A stretch of 64,000 bases of DNA from Strigamia acuminata (Eukaryota; Arthropoda; Chilopoda; Geophilomorpha; Linotaeniidae), in NCBI GenBank assembly GCA_949358305.1, contig OX442316.1, forward strand, positions 17,732,001-17,796,000, written 5' to 3'. This document shows, piece after piece, positions 57,901 through 62,833 of this stretch (position 1 is its first letter; each line of letters starts with the position of its first letter). Position numbers and translations under genes: made by a program. Below the pieces are notes generated by a model that worked only from the letters and a program-made list of their open reading frames with translations, did not search any database and had not been told where the DNA came from.

Positions 57901-60900
57901 TTATTAATTTTTAATAAAAAGAAATGAAATTAAAAAAAAGGAATATATGCTTAAAAACTCTGTCTCATCATAAGAGTGGCATATTTTTTCACTTGTGTAG
58001 TGATCCAAAAAAATAGACCCAAACACCAGAATTGCATTACGGTGTACAGACACTAGGTGCATTCAAAGTCAAATGACCAATCATGACTTATCGATAAGCC
58101 ACTTATTTGAATTAAATTATCATTTCAGTGATTTAAATTACATCATTTCCTGTGGCTGGTAAAATATTTCAGCCACATCAGCCAATGACTTGCATGAATT
58201 GTTGATAATTCAGATTATGATAAGTCAAATAATTCATTTGACTTTGAATGCACCTACTGTAATCGATTACCGTATATCTTCCAATTGTCTGCGGACCTCC
58301 AATTGCGCACGGGGAAAATATTATTTTTGCCAATAACGCGCAGACCTCGAATTGCTGAACTTACGAACAATTCGACTTGCGAACTCGTACTGTATCACAT
58401 TTGTGACTAATTTAAGACTGTCGGGGAAGCACAGACGTAAAATTGTGCGATTGAATTTGACGGCATGAAAAATGATTGATGTTGTGAAATTGTGAAAATC
58501 AGAAAAGTAGAAAAGCGCGCATTTAGTGAAACTCGTTATTGTAATTCGATGCCATCTTTGTAATTTCGTGCTGCATGAATTGCATGTCAAATTTTGAAAC
58601 GACTTGTTGGGATTGCTGAAAATGGAATTGTTTTTATTCCGAATGAAACGCGCGTTTTCATTTTTCTATTATTGGCATTCATCTTTGTCTTAAATCAGCC
58701 GTAGGTGAAAGAAGCAACAGCTGGTGAACCCGATACGCGCACAATTTGCAAATCAGCAAGTGGAGCGTTCTTAATAAGGTGCGAAAAAAAGACATTTTTC
58801 AACAAAGTTGTCTTATAAATGCAAACATGACGCGACCGGCGCTGCCTTCAATTTTTGCTCGATTCTTGAACGCCGGCGAAATTGATTAATAGATTTGACC
58901 GACGACATGAGCACGTGCAATAACACGTCAAACGCGGTGTTTGTTTATCTGAGTAAAAACAGAAATGCTCGTTTCCTTTCTCGGTAATCAGAAATCATTT
59001 ATCACGTGTAACCGATTGGCGTGGCGTGGAATATGAGTAATAAAGCTTACCTGTGACCGATAGAACCGTCACGGCTGATTGGTTACCCACGTTGCTGCTC
59101 ACAACGCACACGTACGTCTTGCCGTCTGCAATTCTTGCGTTTTGGATCAAAAGACTACCGCCGATTTGTTTGATTCGATCAGTTAGCGCCAGTGGATTCA
59201 TTTGACTGCGGTTCGACTTGACGTACCAGCTGCAAGTGAAAGTATTGGTGAATGCGCAAATCGGATTAATTTGTTGTTCGACAACTCGAAAGAGATTTTT
59301 TTTGTGTATAATATCAACAAATAAGTGATGTTAACTTATGGCGTGAATAATTCAGTGTTTTTGTAATTTAATATTTGTTTACCAGATGGTCAGAAGAAGA
59401 TAAGTGTTAAAGACATGAAACCTTTATTGCAAAAATGGTTGAAGATGTTTGAAAACTCGTGTCTTGTAACCTCGGAGCAGTATTTTTGAAGATGTTTGAA
59501 GTTAATTAAAAGATTTTCAAGTTTTCCACTTCAAACTGTGAAAAGCTGACGTTTTTTAAAGTCTTTTTGGAAACATTCATTAAGAAGTATCGGAGAAGCT
59601 GAAAAATATATAAATTTGTAATGGTTGGTGTTGTTTACGCTTCGACTCGCCCTTGCCATTAAAGTTAGTGGTTTTTGCGAATTTATTTCAATAAATTGAA
59701 ATCGAAAGATGAAGTAGTATCAGCTTTTTAATGTTTTTTGCGATTTTTGCTCTAATGGCATTATCCAATTTAGACGTTGAAGATGATCTTCTCTGCATCG
59801 TTCCAATTTTAGTATATGTCGTGCCGTGGCAATGTCGATAATTCATTATGTCGGAATGGCTTTTGGCGAAAAGCACTTGAATTACCGAATGGAAAAGAAT
59901 TCTTTTATGTGGTAAGAATTTGAGTGATCAACTGAAATCGATAATCTGCCCTGCCCGTCACCAGCAGAAATTCGGAGGATTATTTCATGAGACAAATTTC
60001 TTCATCCAAGCAATGTGGTTTGCAATCTCGCACAAATATGTCAATATCTCGTATAATCTTGTGGTTGATGTGGCATAACATCGAGCCAAAAAACTTCAAT
60101 GACAGCTTGTGGTGCACCAAACAGCAAAGTGTTATCAAGCTGTAATTCAATGATTATTGGACAATTATTGAATATTGCTGCTTTGTAGTGAAATAGTCCT
60201 TGTAATTTGTTATAATTTGTTGTTGATCGCAATACTGTTTTTTAATCCACTAATTCTCATTGGCTGGTCGCTTTGTAGGGTGTTGATACAAAGGAAATGG
60301 TCAGGTGATCACCTCAGCCAATCACAACAGTAGGTGCATTCGAAAAGTCATCAAAACGAGTGTAAATGTGTTTACACTCGTTTTCACATGACATTTACAT
60401 AAATCGAATCGTTTAAATGTTGTGTAAACTGGTTAACCGGAAACGACCTGCACGCCACGTTTAAATTTTCGTTCAACGAGTTTTCTCTTTCAAATCGGGT
60501 CTTGCTGGCAGCCATCTTGGATTTTTGTTAGCTCGATTGATTTCGATCGTAACAACAATTTTGTAGCAGTTATTGTTTTTTTTAGAGTAAACAACAACAA
60601 TAATGATCATCATTATGGTTATTATTTGAGCTAATTTATTTACACATGAATTTACACTGAAATTTACACAAATTTATTTTTAAACTCAAAAATTGGGTTG
60701 TTTAACTTGACATTTACACTACCAGTTGCACCTGATCGTTTAGTGCAAATGACTTTTCGAATGCACCTACTGGCTATCTAACTGACATACTGTATCTGCT
60801 CAAAAAGAATTGTTAGTCGGAGTGCTCCAATGCGATCACTGCCCTCTTTGAAGAAAATTAACAAGTTTGTTGGGACTTTTATCTGGAGCGCTTTAGTGTA

Positions 60901-62833
60901 ATCAGTGCCCTCTATCAATAAAGCGAACAAGTTATTGGACTCAGCGATGTGTGCAGATTGAAGAAGCCCATGGTAATTTGGGTTTACAGCATATTAAACA
61001 TGGAATATGTCGTTTATGTATTCGACTTTTAAATGCAGCGAATATTTTCCTGTATTTAAAGATAAAACTGACGGCAATTTGAGCAGGCAGGAAGAATCGG
61101 TGGGCAGAATGAGAACATTATGCAAATCCAGTCGATTTGCTAGTTTGGAAAAGAAATTAATTTCCAAACATCTGCACAGGTGTAAAAACCAATAATTGCT
61201 TTGAATAAGAAAAAGAAAATCGGTTTCATTACTTGCACATGTTCTCTTCTCTTCTTTTCTTTCCCCCTCCTTTTCATGAAGACTTTACTCAAAATTAACT
61301 GGAGACGTGCCATACAGACGAAGAAAACTTTTCTTCACTCCTTTGGGTATAGTTTTATTGATTCTATTTCCCACTCTTTGTGATGCCTACTTAATGCGCG
61401 AGCCCATCAAATGTCAATTTTATCAGCGCAGACGTCTTTCATATTTTGTTTCTTTCTCGCAGGAGAAAGAAGCTACACGCCATGAATCTTAAAAAGCACA
61501 CTGCACCTTGTTACACATTTTGGCAAATAAATAAAGTCAGAGACAAACGGATTAGAAGGTGCAAGTGTTAAAAGGCTCTGAGGGGATGTATTCGAGGAAC
61601 CATTAAACTATAAAAAAAAAATTCCACGGATGACTTTACTTTTTCCTCGAGTTTGCCGCCTTTTATGTCACCTTTTTGGAAGTGAAGGAGGAATTTAGAC
61701 GGGTTTATGACGTCCATTAAAGGAAGGCAACGAGTTTGCCATCTTGAAAAAAATAAAAAGAAGTAAAAAAAATTTTTTTTTGGTTTTTATTTTTGTAATT
61801 ACTTAGTGTATTCCGTCTGTCGACTCGGTAATTTGATAAATAAAGAAAGAAATGAGCTTTTCTTACCTGTAAGTGGGTGCTGGATAACCCTGAGCTGCGC
61901 AGGGTAATAAGGCAGCTTCGCCTTTATGAATTTGGACTAATGTTTTGCTGTCTGTTATTCGCGGTGTTACGCTTCCCTGAGGATCTAGACGAAATAAACG
62001 TTTGACTCAGTTTTTTTTTTAATTAAATTTTTTTTTTGGTGGGGGGATTATGGGTCGAGTATAAAATATATTTTTTTTTATTGTGAGATGCGGTTAAATG
62101 GTACTTAAGCCGATCATCGTGCTCGTGGGTGCTGTTAGACGTTAGCGGATGGGTCCTTGGGATTGGAATTGCAGGTGGTTGTTGGTGTTTTATATATTTT
62201 TAATGCGGATTGGTTATGGGGGAAATAAATTGTTGGTTGTTGAAATTAGTGGGTATTTGCTCGGGGTAAATCGTTGGTTGATAAGGAGATTGCACGGAGA
62301 TCGGATTTCCACGCGGCCGACTTGGGCGCGACTCACGCGGCAGAGGAAGAAGCCAATCTCCGTCAAAATGATTTATTTGATATATTTTTTTTAAATTTCC
62401 ATTTATTAATTTTCTACACTTGGGAACACAATTTCTTCGTATAAAACAATATTTTCTTTATATTTATCAATCAAAGATTTTTTTTAAAAAAAAAAAAGAA
62501 GAAAATCAAGGAAAAGGTTGAAGATGTTTCCATTGGTTTATTCCTTGTCAATTCAACGAGAAACAAGTGAAGTTTTACGACATTAAGAGATTTTTTTTAC
62601 TGCTTTTTCGCCAATATATCGACGGAGGAAAAAAGGAAAGAATAGTGGTAATAAAAACAAAAGGAATGGATCAATCAACTTACCTGAAATGACAAGTTTC
62701 CCACCCATGGAACTGATTCGAATTTCTCCTGTCAATCGATGTATAGTTCGGCACCGAAAACTGTGATATGCATCACTGGGCCCCACCTCTCGGATATGCA
62801 ATTCACCTGTCGGCATAATGGTGTAGCGACCTC
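26944..62833 (-). CDS. Dscam: Dscam paralogue B, partial gene, Ig2 second half to stop codon
   Basis: Second Dscam homologue, convergent with paralogue A. Exons in transcript order: 62833-62684, 61984-61867, 59229-59051, 57809-57552, 57481-57194, 51179-51069, 50934-50773, 46663-46361 and/or 44918-44631 (two Ig7 exons), 44306-44187, 40104-39928, 38387-38240, 38173-38025, 34130-33999, 33357-33190, 33123-33053, 32800-32563, 32388-32212, 32139-31984, 31929-31790, 31722-31454, 31384-31230, 31169-31071, 31016-30831, 30408-30124, 29664-29485, 29388-29215, 28148-28048, 27702-27603, 27467-27345, 27284-27155, 27082-26944. All phases are compatible and there are no internal stops. The signal peptide, Ig1 and first half of Ig2 lie right of the window. 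The tail ends at TAG (26946-26944). Protein identity to paralogue A is high in Ig7 and FN6 and lower in the tail, so the duplication is not very recent. Confidence 0.9.
27155..27284 (-). CDS. Dscam: Dscam B, cytoplasmic exon 5
   Basis: 130 nt, phase 1 in, phase 2 out. It encodes PDLLYHGTESSTSNDTSPDL then EWGMYNSMGRNLKFLPRI, clearly matching exon 5 of paralogue A. Acceptor CTCTTCAAG|TTCCAG has a second AG six bases on, as in paralogue A. Donor CCAA|GTAAAC. Confidence 0.85.
27345..27467 (-). CDS. Dscam: Dscam B, cytoplasmic exon 4
   Basis: 123 nt, phase 1 in and out. It encodes STNYSNPIASCDQINHQTSS then ITSPNHRQVAALNLEAN. Strong donor (AACA|GTGAGT) gives confidence that the matching weak donor of paralogue A is real. 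Readthrough would stop after two more codons. Confidence 0.83.
27603..27702 (-). CDS. Dscam: Dscam B, cytoplasmic exon 3
   Basis: 100 nt, phase 0 in, phase 1 out. It encodes QDFGGGGREKREREC and GGKQNSSNKSFSPQVTDQ. Matches exon 3 of paralogue A mainly in QDF, REK and GKQ. Acceptor TTATTGCAG, donor CAGG|GTTGGT (weak). Confidence 0.75.
27752..27893. repeat. Tandem repeat, unit about 40 bp
   Basis: Three and a half units built from ACGTCATTTACACAGTGA, TTTTACA and ACATAAATA, in the intron between cytoplasmic exons 2 and 3 of paralogue B. The last unit is truncated and mutated. Confidence 0.85.
28048..28148 (-). CDS. Dscam: Dscam B, cytoplasmic exon 2
   Basis: 101 nt, phase 1 in, phase 0 out. It encodes [20 protein letters not shown] then TTAWHQLPLKT. 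The [13 protein letters not shown] string is identical in paralogue A and is the most conserved part of the tails. Donor ACA|GTAAGT. Confidence 0.9.
28149..29214 (-). other. Intron between cytoplasmic exons 1 and 2 of paralogue B
   Basis: 1.07 kb. It holds G-rich runs on the + strand (about 28286-28303 and 28620-28655) and an open frame on the + strand (28397 to about 28764), discussed in the findings. No Dscam exon recognised. Confidence 0.5.
29215..29388 (-). CDS. Dscam: Dscam B, cytoplasmic exon 1
   Basis: 174 nt, phase 1 in and out. It encodes ENYSQPEKDVGSSLAHEFDK and FPASLAAPTRPNLNYTQT. The PEKDV and RPNLNYT ends match paralogue A; the middle is longer and lacks the LPPPNRP stretch, so SH3 binding may differ between the paralogues. 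Confidence 0.88.
29425..29461. repeat. AAAT microsatellite
   Basis: Run of AAAT units in the intron just downstream of the transmembrane exon donor of paralogue B. Confidence 0.85.
29485..29664 (-). CDS. Dscam: Dscam B, juxtamembrane and transmembrane exon
   Basis: 180 nt, phase 1 in and out. An acidic stalk (DDKSDMEEEETPFYFDLK) leads to a hydrophobic helix (LIVPVASAILGLLIIFATYV) and a basic start of the tail (SFRRNKLHDK). Closely matches paralogue A. Confidence 0.93.
29665..30123 (-). other. Intron between FN6 and transmembrane exon of paralogue B
   Basis: 459 nt, AT-rich, with an A/T homopolymer cluster near 29735-29765. No coding signal. Confidence 0.5.
30124..30408 (-). CDS. Dscam: Dscam B, FN6 in a single exon
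   Basis: 285 nt, phase 1 in and out. It encodes [55 protein letters not shown] and [18 protein letters not shown]. This is the most similar domain between the paralogues. Confidence 0.94.
30460..30695. repeat. Tandem repeat of TTTTATGCACAAAACTGCA type
   Basis: About ten imperfect units of 20-26 bp containing ATGCACAAAACTGCA, in the intron between FN5 and FN6 of paralogue B, starting about 50 nt upstream of the FN6 acceptor. Confidence 0.85.
30831..31016 (-). CDS. Dscam: Dscam B, FN5 second part
   Basis: 186 nt, phase 1 in and out. It encodes [33 protein letters not shown] and [15 protein letters not shown]. Confidence 0.92.
31071..31169 (-). CDS. Dscam: Dscam B, FN5 first part
   Basis: 99 nt, phase 1 in and out. 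It encodes APPVPPHIAVSSATSSSVT and IHWKPGPDGGSAIT. Confidence 0.9.
31230..31384 (-). CDS. Dscam: Dscam B, Ig10 second half
   Basis: 155 nt, phase 2 in, phase 1 out. It encodes GGQPLPQIERYQLQPDGSLL and SGNFSCRVENGHGSD with the F-strand cysteine. Confidence 0.92.
31454..31722 (-). CDS. Dscam: Dscam B, FN4 second half fused with Ig10 first half
   Basis: 269 nt, phase 0 in, phase 2 out. It encodes [37 protein letters not shown], then without interruption VTLTPKVAAKIVTFGSSV and [15 protein letters not shown]. Paralogue A has a 565-nt intron at the FN4/Ig10 border; its two exons total 263 nt. Either intron loss here or gain there. Confidence 0.92.
31790..31929 (-). CDS. Dscam: Dscam B, FN4 first half
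   Basis: 140 nt, phase 1 in, phase 0 out. It encodes VPESPEKVKALVASEDSI, LTWLPPSQPNG and YTVYIRTIEEDRE. The next intron is 67 nt and contains stops in frame, unlike its counterpart in paralogue A. Confidence 0.92.
31984..32139 (-). CDS. Dscam: Dscam B, FN3 second half
   Basis: 156 nt, phase 1 in and out. It encodes [34 protein letters not shown] and CQTFED. Confidence 0.92.
32212..32388 (-). CDS. Dscam: Dscam B, FN3 first half
   Basis: 177 nt, phase 1 in and out. It encodes [33 protein letters not shown] and LQGYKLLYREIHAQKR. Confidence 0.92.
32563..32800 (-). CDS. Dscam: Dscam B, FN2 second part
   Basis: 238 nt, phase 0 in, phase 1 out. It encodes [37 protein letters not shown] and SSAEE. 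Confidence 0.92.
33053..33123 (-). CDS. Dscam: Dscam B, FN2 first part
   Basis: 71 nt, phase 1 in, phase 0 out. It encodes APSAPPTHILIEATQPQ and VSWK. Separated from the FN1 exon by a 66-nt intron. Confidence 0.9.
33190..33357 (-). CDS. Dscam: Dscam B, FN1 second half
   Basis: 168 nt, phase 1 in and out. It encodes [38 protein letters not shown] and [14 protein letters not shown]. Confidence 0.92.
33775..33880 (+). pseudogene. Copia-type (Ty1) reverse transcriptase fragment
   Basis: On the + strand, inside the FN1 intron of paralogue B, the sequence reads LDVKCAYLYGDLDYKVYTN followed by IPQGLEKSP. The pattern (D-V-K-x-A-x-L-x-G-x-L ... I-x-Q-G-x) is that of the reverse transcriptase of Ty1/copia LTR retrotransposons, containing the first catalytic aspartate block. 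Only about 30 codons are recognisable; no LTRs, no integrase, no flanking pol sequence. A dead fragment, or a piece captured by another event. Confidence 0.72.
33999..34130 (-). CDS. Dscam: Dscam B, FN1 first half
   Basis: 132 nt, phase 1 in and out. It encodes [32 protein letters not shown] and YIVQYKHVL. Confidence 0.92.
35204..35632. mobile_element. Candidate foldback element
   Basis: The left end contains CCCGTTCGCACTACAGAGG followed by TTAAGCTAGCTTAA. The right end, read on the other strand, contains GGTCCACACTAAACAGG followed by GAGCTAGCTTAGCTC. GTGCGAAC motifs recur inside. The ends are only partly complementary and no clear target duplication is seen. Confidence 0.4.
37138..37323 (+). 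CDS. Candidate small secreted protein (exon 1 or complete)
   Basis: Not recognised as a known family. A frame of 61 codons on the strand opposite to the host gene. It begins with a good signal-peptide pattern (MIYLVLLFIFVYKLALIWSA, then AANED) and continues with a polar segment containing two cysteines (ETCLKRDQYLCF) and an N-glycosylation sequon (NKT). It stops at TAA 37321-37323. A second coding-like frame with an acceptor follows at 37782, but I cannot find a good donor linking the two. It could also be chance in AT-rich DNA, although the polar half has non-AT-driven composition. Confidence 0.4.
   Translation: MIYLVLLFIFVYKLALIWSAANEDLETCLKRDQYLCFNKTKYSHKRGLVDIEFSEDNMHLQ
37530..37700. repeat. 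Short tandem repeat, unit about 49 bp
   Basis: Three to four imperfect units with the motifs CCATCAAAATTG, GATTTGATGAAAAT and TCACTTTTC, located between the two candidate exons at 37138 and 37782. Confidence 0.7.
37782..37938 (+). CDS. Coding-like exon on the opposite strand of the host gene
   Basis: Unknown family. After an acceptor-like site (TTTTTCTTTAG) the frame reads NTNGAQTNHLKPYFCATI, then TVSKDEFGTFISLKYY and TSPPPRMASFDANSIP, ending at TGA 37936-37938. Codon use is mixed with many C-ending codons, unlike the surrounding AT-rich intron, which argues for past or present coding. The other strand has stops in all frames. It may be the 3' exon of the candidate secreted protein at 37138. 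Confidence 0.45.
38025..38173 (-). CDS. Dscam: Dscam B, Ig9 second half
   Basis: 149 nt, phase 2 in, phase 1 out. It encodes RYKVKETSTKHGFLTELIV and SGIYSCSATNPHGRD. A 66-nt intron precedes it. Confidence 0.92.
38240..38387 (-). CDS. Dscam: Dscam B, Ig9 first half
   Basis: 148 nt, phase 1 in, phase 2 out. It encodes VPVQLEVRSRNQTAKRGENV, LQCNAKGDAPIKVSW and the NSHPIDP loop. Confidence 0.92.
38388..39927 (-). other. Intron between Ig8 and Ig9 of paralogue B
   Basis: 1.54 kb, AT-rich, with an AAAATAAA-type low-complexity run at about 39320-39367 and a GA run near 38402-38418. Open frames at 39620-40161 on the + strand overlap the Ig8 exon in antisense and are shadows. Confidence 0.5.
39928..40104 (-). 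CDS. Dscam: Dscam B, Ig8 second half
   Basis: 177 nt, phase 1 in and out. It encodes GELPSDYREILGNGGNV, LANGSLILSSI and DRGYYSCQANSKVGEGLSK. Confidence 0.92.
40105..44186 (-). other. Large intron inside Ig8 of paralogue B
   Basis: 4.08 kb. AT-rich. Notable items are a TA-rich foldback segment at about 43581-43755 (internal TTATCTAGATAA palindromes and complementary arms) and an AAAT microsatellite at about 43811-43832. No coding sequence recognised. Confidence 0.5.
44187..44306 (-). CDS. Dscam: Dscam B, Ig8 first half
   Basis: 120 nt, phase 1 in and out. It encodes VPPRWLVEPKDTQVLVG, MDCQADGYPEPSITW and TKAV. Confidence 0.92.
   Translation of the reverse strand, partial: CPLVGWWNLKTLRCWWEPLLEWTVRPMDTPNQASPGRKQ
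44631..44918 (-). CDS. Dscam: Dscam B, second Ig7 exon (Ig7b)
   Basis: 288 nt, phase 1 in and out. A complete Ig domain: APPLLASFSFPSVGIHEGM, the cysteine in VTCSVTQGDLP, the tryptophan in FHWAKDG, the tyrosine-cysteine pair in GRYTCIANNAAASIK, ending IVHG. It aligns end to end with the Ig7 exon at 46361-46663 but differs in about half of the residues, mostly in strands C to E. Because both exons have the same phases, the transcript could take either one or both. In arthropod Dscam the Ig7 position is where mutually exclusive exons occur, so alternative use is the better guess. Confidence 0.9.
46361..46663 (-). CDS. Dscam: Dscam B, first Ig7 exon (Ig7a)
   Basis: 303 nt, phase 1 in and out. 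It encodes [39 protein letters not shown] and [20 protein letters not shown]. It is much closer to the single Ig7 exon of paralogue A (same length) than to its neighbour Ig7b, so it is the ancestral-type copy. Confidence 0.92.
47110..47306. repeat. Diverged left part of the 21-bp minisatellite
   Basis: Imperfect units with CTTTGGCTTTACGC, GCGGTATGCC and TAGTGGAAGATATATG, forming a higher-order repeat of roughly 66 bp. It grades into the 21-bp unit and is interrupted at 47304 by the element that follows. Confidence 0.75.
47307..47681. mobile_element. MITE with TTA target duplication (PIF/Harbinger-like)
   Basis: 375-bp element. The left end is TGCTGGGCGCACATAC and the right end, on the other strand, TGCTGGGCGCACACATAC. 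The inverted match continues through GCGATTTCGCATCGCG. TTA flanks both sides (47304-47306 and 47682-47684). Short terminal repeats plus a 3-bp TTA duplication are characteristic of PIF/Harbinger elements. The interior has no transposase frame. It sits inside the minisatellite. Confidence 0.78.
47685..47962. repeat. 21-bp minisatellite, about 13 units
   Basis: Very regular array of a 21-bp unit starting GGCTTTACGTAG and continuing TCTGCCTTG. The central units are identical. Because 21 is a multiple of three and the unit has no stop in several frames, long repetitive open frames appear on both strands; these are not genes. Confidence 0.93.
48955..48984. repeat. Poly(T) run
   Basis: About 30 consecutive T, followed by AG and an A-rich stretch. 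It may mark the tail of a retroposed sequence on the - strand or simple slippage. Confidence 0.8.
50232..50550. mobile_element. Outer inverted-repeat element (hAT-like ends) hosting another
   Basis: The left end CAGGGCCGGATTTAA and the right end (other strand) CAGGGCTGGATTTAA are near-perfect inverses. Such CAGGG ends are common in hAT-type non-autonomous elements, but I could not find an 8-bp target duplication. The element at 50250-50443 is inserted 16 bp inside its left end. Confidence 0.6.
50250..50443. mobile_element. MITE with TA target site, nested
   Basis: 194 bp. Left CAGTCGAAACTCTTTATAAC, right (other strand) CAGTCGATATAACGAATTC, flanked by TA on both sides. It is filled with ATAACGAAT motifs. 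This is the widespread pogo/mariner-like short element type. A decayed relative lies at about 10395-10655. Confidence 0.7.
50773..50934 (-). CDS. Dscam: Dscam B, Ig6 second half
   Basis: 162 nt, phase 1 in and out. It encodes DGLLLPVNRRQKLFPNGT and KYACVVRGATGEAVRK, ending ITVM. The NGT sequon is absent from paralogue A, which has NDT at this place (also a sequon). Confidence 0.9.
51069..51179 (-). CDS. Dscam: Dscam B, Ig6 first half
   Basis: 111 nt, phase 1 in and out. It encodes [36 protein letters not shown]. The GPPGIRPM start is the usual Dscam Ig6 signature. Confidence 0.92.
51180..57193 (-). other. 6-kb intron between Ig5 and Ig6 of paralogue B (GC-AG)
   Basis: Starts with a GC donor (CTCG|GCAAGT) and ends with TTTTCCAG. 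It contains the family 1 MITE at 52844-53249. The remainder is AT-rich with T-runs near 51480-51510 and 51700-51730. I found no exon. The length exceeds that of any other intron in the window. Confidence 0.6.
52844..53249. mobile_element. MITE family 1, copy 2
   Basis: 406 bp. Left TACTCTGGTCGATGGCCGAG, right (other strand) TATTCTGGCCGAGTG, continuing as an inverted match through TAAGAGTGCGCTA and TTGGTCCAGC. TA on both sides. It shares with the copy at 8615-9013 the interior block TTTTGATCTATTTT followed by GGTATCACTAC and GTGAA. Confidence 0.7.
57194..57481 (-). CDS. Dscam: Dscam B, Ig5 in a single exon
   Basis: 288 nt, phase 1 in and out. It encodes DAASDIVEGFQERVLSPGT, LRCVASGNPSPQMMWMLDD and GGDYTCLATNRLGNSS. 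The exon ends at a GC donor; this choice keeps the phase with the next exon (G-GPPGIRPM), while the next GT would not. Confidence 0.9.
57552..57809 (-). CDS. Dscam: Dscam B, Ig4 in a single exon
   Basis: 258 nt, phase 1 in and out. It encodes VPLSAYIQPHKLKVDVGSS, LNCKTSGYPVASLVWLKD and RGMYQCMASNDHEAAQG. A 70-nt intron separates it from Ig5. Confidence 0.92.
57958..58053. mobile_element. Truncated MITE family 1 copy
   Basis: The sequence ACTCTGTCTCATCATAAGAG followed by TTTTTCACTTGTGTAGTGATCC and AATAGACCC resembles one end of the family 1 element at 8615-9013 read on the other strand. The element stops where the family 2 element begins. Confidence 0.5.
58056..58254. mobile_element. MITE family 2, copy 1
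   Basis: 199 bp. Left GGTGCATTCAAAGTCAAATG, right (other strand) GGTGCATTCAAAGTCAAATG, a perfect terminal match, flanked by TA at 58054-58055 and 58255-58256. Interior AT-rich without open frame. Confidence 0.78.
59051..59229 (-). CDS. Dscam: Dscam B, Ig3 second half
   Basis: 179 nt, phase 2 in, phase 1 out. It encodes SWYVKSNRSQMNPLALTD and GKTYVCVVSSNVGNQSA, ending VLSVT. In Drosophila this position (exon 6) is a large alternative array; here I see one copy. Confidence 0.9.
59230..61866 (-). other. Intron inside Ig3 of paralogue B
   Basis: 2.64 kb. It contains the family 2 MITE at 60333-60767. I found no second Ig3-like exon. The rest is AT-rich. Confidence 0.55.
60333..60767. mobile_element. 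MITE family 2, copy 2
   Basis: 435 bp. Both ends read GGTGCATTCGAAAAGTCAT from outside inwards (right end one base different), flanked by TA at 60331-60332 and 60768-60769. Shares the GGTGCATTC end with the copy at 58056-58254 but the interior differs. Confidence 0.72.
61867..61984 (-). CDS. Dscam: Dscam B, Ig3 first half
   Basis: 118 nt, phase 1 in, phase 2 out. It encodes DPQGSVTPRITDSKTLVQIH, then LLPCAAQGYPAPTY with the B-strand cysteine. Acceptor CGTCTAG, donor ACAG|GTAAGA. Confidence 0.9.
61985..62683 (-). other. Intron between Ig2 and Ig3 of paralogue B
   Basis: 699 nt with several T and A homopolymer runs. No coding or mobile sequence seen. Confidence 0.5.
62684..62833 (-). CDS. Dscam: Dscam B, Ig2 second half
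   Basis: 150 nt, phase 1 in and out. It encodes GRYTIMPTGELHIREVGPSD, FRCRTIHRLTGEIRISS and GKLVIS. PTGELHIREVGP and CRT-HRLTGE are near-invariant in arthropod Dscam. First exon of paralogue B inside the window. Confidence 0.93.

Larger units (their letters stand above)
57810..59050 (-). other. Intron between Ig3 and Ig4 of paralogue B
   Basis: 1.24 kb. It holds a truncated family 1 MITE (about 57958-58053) directly followed by the family 2 MITE at 58056-58254. No coding sequence. Confidence 0.55.
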
